Source: Tubulanus polymorphus
Lineage: Eukaryota > Nemertea > Palaeonemertea > Tubulaniformes > Tubulanidae
Assembly (NCBI RefSeq): GCF_964204645.1
Contig: NC_134032.1
Coordinates: 1,304,501 to 1,368,500, forward strand
Reading direction: 5' to 3'
DNA: 64,000 nt
Both the position numbers and the translations under genes were made by a program. Numbering within the stretch: the first letter of the stretch is position 1; each line of letters starts with the position of its first letter. Below, piece after piece: positions 12,057 to 24,000 of the stretch. The notes beneath the pieces are model-generated. The model was not told where the DNA came from and made no database searches. It worked only from the letters and a program-made list of their open reading frames with translations.

Positions 12057-15000
12057 ATACGAACCCGTCGATCCCCCGCGGACACCTGTGGATCATGGTT
12101 CCCACAGAACGCGGAAATTGGGAAAAACTTTGGAATTTTGAAATGATAATTCCCAGTTTGGAAATATTTGGGAATATTCAAAATTTTCTTCAAATCGAGG
12201 AAATAATTGGGAAATTCATTTACGGGAACTTTCTTAACCCTTTCAGTGCTGACTAATTAATACCCTTTAGTGCTGAAGATAATTTGAAAAATTTTAAGAA
12301 ATTCCACCCTAGTGTGTTGAATAACGGGAACACCACCATAGTACGTCTACACCGCGGCGCGGTGTATCGTTAGTTACTAATATTTCACTATGTTTGACAG
12401 GTGCTGCCATCTTTCAATAGAGATAAAAACTAATTAAATCAATACACCACAGTGCGGTGTACTAGCAAAATATATCACTGATATATACACCGCACTGCGG
12501 TGAAGACGCACTGAAAGGGTTAAGCGATTTCCCTTGAAAATCACCTTTATCAACCGGTCGCCGCTGAAATGTTGACCGTAGCATGGCGATATGTGTTCGT
12601 TTCCATTGGGGAAAATTGAAATATCACCCATAAAATAATTGGGAAAAAACCCGGGAATTATTAATTCATGTAACTGTGGGAACCATGTGTCGATGCGTTA
12701 GGCCAGTGCGTTCTTCAATTCAATATTTCCAGACACAAATTTTGAATCGCAAGAGAAATTAGTGCGAGCCGCTGGTGGGCTAGCGACCGGCACCGGCGGC
12801 GCCACCGGGCACAGAATGCATTTATTTCGATGTCATTTGCATAAACGACGGAAAACCGCCGGCTTCACCGCAGGTCAACAACTATTACTACTACTACTAG
12901 TGCTCTGCCATCTATTTCTTTATCCCGTCGATATTTCTCTTTGTTCAGGGATGAAAATCTTCCGACCGTAGACGCATTTCCGACCTTTTCTAACATTTTC
13001 TTTACTCCCGAGACCGGTGTAAATCACCTCAATCGCTTTAATCACCTCGATCGCGGGCGTCACATCGGAGCGCTCCGTAGTTTGGAGTGCTCCTTAAGAC
13101 GGTTTTCGGCGGTTGTTAGCGCAACTGTGGAGTCGGAGAAACCGATATGGCGTCTCATTCAAAAAGCGGCTCTAATTCAGGCCCGAACTATTAACATTTT
13201 GACCAAAAGGAAGTAAGTTTTTTGGCTAAAAGTTACTGATTTTTGTTCCCAAAAAAAATTTTTTTTTTGAAAATATTTTCCGACTTTTTCAATACGGGTC
13301 GTTTTCATCCCTGTTTGTTAGACGGCTATTGATTGTGGTCATCGTCCTCCCTCCTCGCTTGCTAGCGGCTCGCACTTTCACACACGACGGACCCCTATCT
13401 CTCCCTATCGTATCGTCAGGTATTCGGGACCTCGACTCCGACTGCTATTTGATCCCGGGTACGGTCTGCTAATTCGGGTCGGTGAATGAACTGGCCACTG
13501 GCAAGCGAATGTCTCGTTCTGTTATTTTTCGTAAACGACTGTTATTCCGTTTATCGGCCGCGCCTTTCAGTTTCAGTAAATGCTTGCACAGTGGCGCCGC
13601 CACTCTAAATCGGTGGCAGAATTGTGAACTGTAGATTAGGTTAACGAAGAATTACTGGCCGTCGTTATATATATATATATGTATTTCATTCGATTCTATT
13701 GGTTGCTAGTGATTTCTATCGGTTGCTCTGTGTAACAAACGCGTCCGTTGTAGTTCGAATTTTGAATTCAGTTTCGAAGTCGTATGCATGTAACTGGTTT
13801 TTACATCTCCACCAATCAGCATCCGTTAAACCTTAAGTTGCGAGTAAAGGTCCGATTTTGAATTTTTTGCGTTAAAACCGCTATTGAATGCTAATTATTC
13901 ATCATTGTTATACATTATCGCACTACATCATCAATATAGGGTTATTTTTCTCATTCTCATTCTATTTCGTGAATTTTCCTGTCTTATCGATAATGAGCTG
14001 TAACGGTAATTCAGGGTTAATGCGTGAGGTGATGTGTCCTATTCCATCAGCTATCAAAATTGTCCGGGCATTCGAAATGAGATTCTAATCTAATGAATCA
14101 AATTATATCCATTTGAGATTCCTGAAAATGATATATTCATAAATATTCCGCTATCTCGGGACTCGGGGTTCGTCGACCAAAGAACCCGAAAATTAATTTA
14201 CTTCTCGCGAGATTCGGGCATTAGTGGCAAAATCGGACCTTGAGTTGTGCCTGCCACTCGACCGGTTCCGTATATTCCTAATAGATACGCGTTTTTATTT
14301 CTCGCAGATGTACTACGAGTTTACGATGGTAATTTTAGTCTGAAAAAACGCGAATATCGCACGGTGGTCGTTTCGAAGAATGAACCGGTACAGACAGTGT
14401 TGGTACGTATATATATACCCCTACCCTCCTCCCAAAAACGTGAATATCGCGCGGTGGTCGTTTCAAAGAATGAACCGGTACAGACAGTGTTGGTACGTAG
14501 ATATACCCCTACCCTCCTCCCAAAAACGTGAATATCGCGCGGTGGTCGTTTCGAAGAATGAACCGGTACAGACAGTGTTGGTACGTATATATACCCCACC
14601 CTCCTCCCAAAAACGTGAATATCGCACGGTGGTCGTTTCGAAGAACGAACCAGTACAAACCTATATATATCCCAGAAAGTACGAAGGCCAAAATAGCGAC
14701 GGTGTGAAATAAATCTCTAATATGCTCCAGCCGAATGGGGTCCAATGCTAGAACAGACGCCAGGTTTTTTCATGAATCACGTTCCATGTTTACCAGGAAT
14801 CTGATAAGTGAAGAAAGTTTCCATGATACACGCGTTTTGAACAATCCTAAAATGCTTCCTACGTTACGCTGGCGCTCGGCATTTCCGAATGCGTAAATTT
14901 CGAAAGAATTTCTTCGTAACCCTCGAGGCCTTATGGCACTCGTGTCATCGTCAGTATTTGCCATATCGAGTTCGACTCGTCTGAAATTATCACCCTCCAA

Positions 15001-18000
15001 ATTCAGACGACGCTAGGACCCCGAGTAGAACCTGTCACTCGGTGATGCTAACTGTGGTATTTGTTATTGATTTTTCAGGAGGCAGCTCTTAAAACATTCC
15101 GTATCAATAATGATCCTGGTTGTTATTACCTGGCCGAGATTCTAGATAAAGGTAATGTACCACAATGGGGCGCTGTCTCACCGGGTTGAGGTACGCGGGA
15201 TGACCTCCCATCAGGGGGCGTTGTCTCACCGGGTCGAGGTACGAGGGGATGACCTCCCATCAGGGGGCGCTGTCTCACCGGGTCGAGGTACGCGGGGATG
15301 ACCTCCCATCAGGGGGCGCTGTCTCACCGGGTCGAGGTACACAGGATGACCTCCCATCAGGGGGCGCTGTCTCACCGGGTCGAGGTACGCGGGATGACCT
15401 CCCATCAGGGGGCACTGTCTCACCGGGTCGAGGGGATGACCTCCCATCAGGGGGCGCTGTCTAACATTGTTGTTGTTGTTGTGTTTATAGCTGAAGGAAC
15501 TGAGAATATCTTAGACAATGCACTTCCTCTTCGTAAGCAGCTTCAGATCGATGTACGACGGCCGTCCATATTCCTTCGATATCAAGAAAAAGATCCCAAT
15601 AGAGGATTCATTAAAGTATATCCAGGGGCATTGGGGTAAGTAGTCGTTATCCGGTATCCTGTGAGCGGTATCCGGTATCCTGAGAGTATCTGACCCGGTC
15701 GGTTTAGTTATTTGTTTTTTATTTCTATGTCGTTGCAGCAACTCACACCGTATAAAAATCACTTGTAAATTCATTCCTGTCTCTAAGGATACAATAGCAC
15801 AAGATTCAGTTCATCTTGCTATCAGACGATTTGGGATTGATGTAAGTATAATCCTACTACTACACTGTTTCCCTCTACTGGGCCTCCCCCTCTACTGAGC
15901 CTCCCCCTCGACTGGGCCTCCTCCTCTACTGAGCCTCCCCCTCTACTGGGCATCCCCCCTACTGAGCCTCGCCCTCGACTGGGCCTCCCCCTCTACTGAG
16001 CCTCCCCCTCTACTGGGCCTCCTCCTCTACTGGGCCTCCCCCTCTACTGAGCCTCCCCCTCGACTGGGCCTCGCCCTCTACTGGGCATCCCCCTCTACTG
16101 AGCCTCCCCCTCGACTGGGCCTCCCCCTCTACTGGGCCTCCCCCTCTACTGAGCCTCCCCCTCTACTGGGCCTCCTCCTCTACTGGGCCTCGCCCTCTAC
16201 TGAGCCTCGCCCTCTACTGAGCCTCCCCCTCGACTGGGCCTCGCCCTCTACTGAGCCTCGCCCTCTACTGAGCCTCCCCCTCTACCTGACTCGCCCTCTA
16301 CTGGGCCTCCCCCTCTACTGAGCCTCCCCCTCGACTGGGCCTCCCCCTCTACCTGACTCGCCCTCTACTGGACTGTTCCCTCTACCGGGCCGCTCCCTCT
16401 ACTGAGTCTCGCCCTCTACCTGACTCGCCCTCTACTGGGCTGTTCTCTCTACCGGGCCGCTCCATCTACTGAGCCTCGCCCTCCTCCTGACTCGCCCTCT
16501 ACTGGGCTATTCCCTCTACCGGGCCGCTCCCTCTACTGGGCTTCGCCCTCCTCCTGACTCGCCCTCTACTGGACTGTTCTCTCTACCGGGCCGCTCCATC
16601 TACTGAGCCTCGCCCTCCTCCTGACTCGCCCTCTACTGGGCTGTTCCCTCGACTGGGCCTCCAGTTGTTCGGACACAAGATTGCCGTAGGTCGCCGGCTG
16701 TCTCCGGTCATTTTGTACGCAATCGGTGGCCATCTTTGTCCCATCGTTCCTCGTCCATAGGTGGAAAAAGATTTCGTGCGTTTACCCACTTTAAATTCCA
16801 CTGAGGAGTTAGATATTGAAGTATGAACGATAAGTATGCATCTAAAGTCGCCGCAATCAATTGAGAATCGGTAGCTCATTTCATATTCTATGGTTGAGAT
16901 GAGTTTCGAGGTAATTGGTTTCCTGTATTAGTTCGCCATGATAAATGAAATTATCAGATTGTCGAGCATTTCTGACCGATAATTCCCAAGCGGGCGTGGT
17001 CTCCTTGGACCCCTTGATTATTTGGAGTCGAATGGATATAGTTCACAGACATTTCATTAAAAAAAAACTGTCCGGGGGGGGGGGGGATTAGGTACTAATT
17101 GTTGTGTTTTGAATGATTATTATTGTACTGCTGCTGCTGCTGCTGTTGGTGTGTCAATAGATATAAACCTCGTTTATTGATGTTGTCATCATCCAGTAGA
17201 CCGACTAAGAACCTAGACGCTCACCCTAACAATGACTAGACTACATGATTCGGTTCAATATTCCGTAGTTGATTGTATTTGATTTATACCGGTAGTGATA
17301 GAAGTCATTCACAGGTGGCGCTACTACTACACATTCGAATTCGTGGAAAGTTTAAATTTCGCCCTGATTTATTGTTATCGTGCGTTTCGTTATCACCACT
17401 TAAGATTAACCCTTTCAACCCTATCCGATAGGACAGCTGGGGAGCTGTATGCTGATAAAAATCCCCCTCGGGTTTTACGGGGGATTTTCAATCGTCGATT
17501 ATTATTATTTAAGGATTTGAAGATTTTAAATCATCGAAAAAACAGAAATTATCGAAATTCGTCAAAATTGCGACCGCCTTACGCGGCGTCGCGTGCATAG
17601 ATTTTGAGGGGTATCGTTTAACCTTTGCCCGTGTGCTGTGTCTCTATGAACTATTTTATATCTTTAGGATGTGGATCCAACTTCGTTTTCATTAGTTCAA
17701 CTTTCACTACGAGATATGTCGGATAAATCCATTCACCTACAGAACTCCAGTGTAAGGATTAATATATCATCTCTCTCATCTTCATTTATTGTTGTCATCT
17801 TCATTTTCATCGTTCTTCTCATTCTCGTGATTACGTAACTGATAAACAACGCCCCTCGGTGTCAGTTTTGAGTAGTTATGTTGTGTCTTCTATATTCTGC
17901 TTTGTTTTCTGTTTGCTGGATTCATGTTTTTTACCGACGTATGAATGACATTATCGGTAGCAGTTATTGCGAGCAGGTGTACATGTACATGTCGGTACAT

Positions 18001-21000
18001 GTACATGTCAGTACATGTATATACATCAGGATAGCCACTAACCCGAAAAACGGGGAAAACTTCGACAAATTTAACCAAAACCCTGGGTCCAGTTTTATTG
18101 ACTGGTATTAACTTGAACCCAGGGGCTAACTCAATTCATTCTCAATTGGGTTAATGCCCGGGCCGGTTGCATAGTCATGGCTTAGACTTAAGACCAGTCT
18201 AAGACCAACTAGTTCTATAACCAATCTAACAACTTAAGACCAGTCTAAGACCAACTTAGTTCTATAGACAATCTAATAGCTTAAGACCAGTTTAAGACCA
18301 ACTTAGTTCTATAGACAATCTAACAACTTACGACCAGTCTCAAGATATAAGACAACTTTTGGACTTAAGACCAGTCTTAAGATATAAAACAACTTTTCGA
18401 CTTAAGACATGACTGTGCAACCGGCCCCAGGGTTAAAGCTAATACCAGTCTATGAACATAATCCACATTACGGACATTAACAACATACATATGTTATTGC
18501 GGAAGATTCCGATTGCCTCGTAATGTCGCCTGCCCCAAACAATATGTAACCAATTTACATGTTGTCATGTACATGTACATGTCATAGGCGTCCCCGGGAA
18601 TTTTCATAGGGGGTTCGAATTAGCATCAATCCAGCATCCATGCACAATGTCTGGTGTTTGGTGGGCCTCCCCCCAAAAAACTTTTTGAAAATTGGAGGCC
18701 AGAGACGTTTTCCAGGCTCTAAATGAATCATTTAGAGTTAAAAGACTAGTCAAATTGGCAAGAAAAATCTTGAATATTGATGACATAGTAACTTGAGAAG
18801 TTAGCTATCTCTAAAAGGGGGGGCTACCCCCGCACCCCTCTTGGGGACGCCCATGCATGTACATGTGCTACGTAGAGAAAGGGGTTTGATAGAGTGCATG
18901 TACTGAACTCGCTGCTTTTTAACGAATGTTAGCTGTTGATGAATGAAATGTTTGTGAACTAACGTCGAATGATTGAATACGTTTACGCAATATTCATCTT
19001 GCTTCGCGCTTCTTTATTTTTCTATCTTTATAATCGATCGTTCAGTCGTAAAGGCGCCTTAGAAAATCTAATTCAGAATTCAAGAATTCAAGAATGGCTT
19101 CCGTGTAATAGTTGAATAGCCGCACTCAAACGTGGAGAATAGATGATACCTATGATACAAACCCACTACGTACAAATTAAGAAGCGACATTTATCAAATT
19201 TGTGCGTCGCGGGTTTTTTATCACAAAATCCTATCTTATGTTTTGATTTCAATAAAATCCTCGAAATCTGTTTTATAAGAAAATTTTAAAAAGGCATTAC
19301 AAGATTCAATCAGCACTGCTTGAAGTTCATACAACGTATTATCTCGATAGGTAGAACACAATATCCGTGTTGACGCGATGAGGAGAGAATCCCACAATGA
19401 TAATAAAAAGTCCGAAAATGAAACTTCGAGATAGTAGTTTATTTCAACGTTTCGACTATATCCTAATAATGTCATTATTCCTGAAGATGACTATTAGGAT
19501 ATAGTCGAAACGTTGAAATAAACTACTATCTCGAAGTTTCATTTTCGGACTTTTTATTATCATTGTGGGATTCTCTCCTCTTCATACAACGTAACTTCAA
19601 TGGATTTGCTTTTACTGGTGAAAACATAGTCTGCTACTTTTGATTAAGATTTGTGGAGGAGCCTGGTTTAAACCGGGTGTAGAATAAATAAAACAAGATG
19701 AATAGTATTTTATAGGTGTGTAACTAGTTTATTTGATGCGCGAGCTTTCGCTAATAATATATATGGTAGCTTCATTAGCTGAATGAGTGAAGTCACTGGA
19801 TAAACAACAGTATTTATAGTCAATCTATTGTCAGTCTGCCTATAAATATTGTTGTTTGTCCAATGACTTTACTCATTCTCCTGATGAAGCTATTGTATAT
19901 TAGAAATGAAATAAACTAGTTACACCTATATATCACTATTCATCTAGTTATATTTACTTAAATTGTGTGTAGATCCATTGATGTTAGTGCTTAAGATATA
20001 GCTGTGGCGCCCCCTATTGATATGGCGAAAAATGAATGATTTTTCAGCCCTAAGATAAGCAATTCCAAGCTACTGAATCCACGAAGACCCTCTGTTAGGG
20101 GGAAGTCACTATGCTGTGAAGTTCCTATGCTCACTAGGGGGCACTGACGTGTATAGGGTGTGTTGAACTCACTAGGAGGCGTTACGGTGGATGTATTTCT
20201 ATTTGACAGGATGTGGAGGCTAATCAGTACTCGTTAGTCGAGATGTTGTTGCTGCGAGGCGTTACAGAACGTACCTTACGATGGGACGAACGACCTTGGA
20301 GCATCATGAAACAAGTTAGAAAGGTTAGTCCTTCCGTCTGACACCGCTATCTCAGCGGATTGTCGTGAAGCCAGTTAGGCCTTTCTTACTGTACAGCGTT
20401 TGGACAACGCAGACATTTCTAATTTATGTCAATACCGACGAATAGGATTCAATGTTATCTAACTGCTTAGTTCGGTAACCTGCTGGGAAGGCCAGCTGGG
20501 GAACTAACGCATATTTATCATAATTTGCGTCGTCATCATATTATAATAACTATTTCCTGAAGAAAAATGGTCAGGTATATATCAATATACATGAATAAAT
20601 GTCTTTAAAATAACATGACTTATATAGAAACTATGATCAGAATAACAGTACCGACAGCTGATATCACCGCTGATGAGCTTTGCAGTAGTTGATGTGAATT
20701 TTGTCCGCGTCAAAGAATTTTTATAATCGAGAATTAAAATGACGCGGCGTTTCGATCTCGCGCTAGAGATAAATCAAAACCACCGGTGACGACACAAACT
20801 GATTCGAATATTTTGTAGGAATCGTTACATCAAAGCGAAATGACGAGGTTCTACCTACGTCAAACCGATGACCCTCATGGACCGAGTATAGCCCTGTTTG
20901 CTGGTAATTTACCGACTGGACTTGCACAAAGACAGTATGAAAAATTACTATTAGATATAGTTGGTAAAGGTACGTGTCGATTGCTGAGTGTTTGGGCCCT

Positions 21001-24000
21001 GTTATATTGCTCTGTGTTGAAGCGTGTCCTGTTCTTGCCGCCATGGACACGTCGCGGTACTAGATTCGATTCCTATCGGACATGGTTTTGATTCGAACAA
21101 TTCAATAAAGATTCATCGCTCCTAAATAACAGATTTCGCTAACTACACCTAAAATATCATCGCTGTTGTACGGAATAAATTCAAAATCGCCTACAAAATT
21201 GAAAAATAGTGGCGCTTACCGGGATAGATGTTATCAAGTTACTGCACCATCTACATTTCATGGTTTCAATTTCATCTTTAGGATGGCAGATATTGCTCGC
21301 TATAATACCCGGCACGGCAGAAAACCTGTTATCGCTGCTTTGCGGCTATATTTATTATTTTTGATTTTCAGAGAATCGTTGGTGCGCTGTAGATGTAATC
21401 TATTACGAATACGGAGCCCTCGTACTTTTATTTGACGATATAGAAAAAACATTACGTGCATTTAACATTCTACGTGAGGCTGTTTTACATGATGGTAAAC
21501 AGCTTACGGCATTAGTCTTACCTAATCTACAGGTTAGTATTATATCCCCCTGCTCCACTCACCTACTCCCTTCTTCATCCCTCCTGATTGACGGTTACAT
21601 TGATTGACAGTAACACTGGTTGACAGAAACACTGGTTGACAGTAAAATTGGTTGACAGTAATGCTGGTTGACAGTAACATTGGTTGATAGTAACATTGAT
21701 TGACAGTAACACTGGTTGACAGTAAAACTGGTTGACAGTAACACTGGTTGACAGTAACACTGGTTAACAGTAACACTGGTTAACAGTAACATTGATTGAC
21801 AGTAACACTGATTGACAGTAACACTGGTTGACATTGACACTGGTTGACAGTAACATTGATTGACAGTAACATTGATTGACGGTAACATTGATTTATAGTA
21901 ACATAGAGTGACAGTAACACTGGTTGACAGTAACATTGATTGACAGTAACACTGGTTGACAGTAACATTGATTGACAGTAACATTGGTTGACAGTAACAT
22001 AGATTGACAGTAACATTGATTTATAGTAACATTGATTGACAGTAACACTGGTTGACAGTAACATTGATTGACAGTAACACTGGTTGACAGTAACATTGAT
22101 TGATAGTAACCATTGACACCGATTCTGTTATATTTTAGCCACATTTGATACCACAGAATATCGTACCCCTATTAGTATTTGTAAACGTGAAATCCGGCGG
22201 ATGTCAAGGTCTCGAACTGATCACGTCATTTAGGAAACTACTCAATCCACATCAGGTGTTCGACTTGAAGTTTGGTGGTCCGCTACCGGGGTAAGGAACG
22301 CTCTCTAGATCTCTCTCAATTAATCAGTGTCGCCAGACTTCTGGAAATCGAAACTTTCGACAAAAAGTCCTGGAAATTTTCCATCATTCTACTTCGTCTT
22401 ATTAACAATTTTTCTTAAGTTGTTTTTGTTTTTATTCACGAGCAATAGTTTACTGCTACACCTATTCATTAGCATAACAAACAATGTAGGTGGCGCCATG
22501 TTACGGGCCGCAAAAGCCGTGGCATGGTGGATGTAATAAGGTGTTGGACTCACAACTGAGAGGTTGAGGGTTCGAATCCTAGTGAAACCATGCTATTCAG
22601 GCGGGACACATATCAGCGCTTGTCGACTCACTGATTTAACAACAAAAGTCCGTACCTGGCAAAAATCTTCAACATGTTGAAGTTGGCGAGTAATAATAGG
22701 TAGAACTAGAACTAGAACTAGAACTAGCCGTTTTTCAGCTTTATGGTACAGGGGCCGGTTCCATAGACAGGGCTTAGACTTAAGAGCGGTCTTAGACAAA
22801 CTTAGTTCTATAGCCAATCTTACAACTTAAGACCAGTCTTAAGGTTTAAGACCACTTTCGGTCTTAAGTCTTGACTATGGAACCGACCCCAGGGAATGAT
22901 CTTGAATTTGATTTCCGGAGATATTATAGCTAGCTGATGGCAACGCTGATCAATCTACGATCTGTTCTTTTCTAATGATTAGTTATCGATGTATTTGTAG
23001 ATTGTACGTTTTCCGGAATGTTCCATTCTATAAGATACTGGTTTGCGGAGGTGATGGAACCGTTGGATGGGCGCTATCCTGTTTAGATAACGTCGGGCAG
23101 GACGCCGAATGCGCGTCTCCGCCTCTCGCGATAGTACCGCTAGGAACTGGTAACGATTTGGCTCGAGTTCTACGTTGGGGGCCGGGGTATAGCGGGGCCG
23201 AAGACCCCCTCAACCTTCTCAGGGATGTCATAGATGCAGATGAAATAAGTCTGGACCGGTAAGTTTGAACCCTATACCGGTCTCTCTAATCCAACCCTCG
23301 CCCTTCCCTGCGCTAGGATCGTCCGTAAAGTTTACGCGCGTATTTTTAGGTGGACTGTGATTTTCCATCCTAATGAGAAGGAAGTCGACGAGATGAAAGT
23401 GAGTTTGCAGAACGAGACGCACACGGCGAACACGACTGAGGACAACGCGTCGATATTCGTCATGAACAATTACTTCGGTCTCGGTATCGATGCCGATCTG
23501 TGTTTGGATTTTCATATGGCTCGCGAGGAGAATCCCGATAAGTTTAACACTAGGTTAGTGCGAACACGGGTCTCCGGCAGACGCCGCATTGACCGACCGA
23601 CCGATGGATGGATGGATGAATGAATTATGAAGGATTTACTGTGAATTTGTGTGGTTTGTTTTGAGTGAGAATGTCTAAGCCTGTATCATCGATTCGTGGC
23701 CTATCTGTATCCGGACGTTTTGAATCAGTTTTAGTGTTACTTTAGCGGATCGAAGTAACCCAGTGTCTTAAATCAAACGTAAAATCTGTCCTAGCGTAAT
23801 TAGCTGCACTGACAAATCATTTTACTGGAATTAGTATTTAGGAGCATTACTTAAGCACGTTATTATGAATTTCTATTGAAATTCTCATTTGTTTTCACTG
23901 TTGTTGGTTTGTCATTGAAATTGGATGGCAATGTTACGGGAAGCAAGTTTCCTAGAGTCTGATTTGTCGTATGTAAAACTGGTACACAATAGGCCTTCGG

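Larger units (their letters stand above)
11619..14307 (+). other. Intron 5 of DGKQ-like gene
   Basis: This 2.7-kb intron holds a poly-G run (11827-11839), a TA run, a family C MITE (12234-12523) and a CAGGG-ended element (12946-13313). No further exon was recognised. A 12762-13216 open stretch is not conserved in its second copy at 61911. Confidence 0.7.

Noticed and set aside
12941-13216. 91-codon frame in the CAGGG-ended element
   Set aside because: The near-identical copy at 61911 has stop codons in the same frame, so coding is not maintained.
19481-19511. Confident call of an active hammerhead ribozyme
   Set aside because: An extra base after CTGANGA and unclear stems I and III prevent a firm call; kept only as a finding to test.
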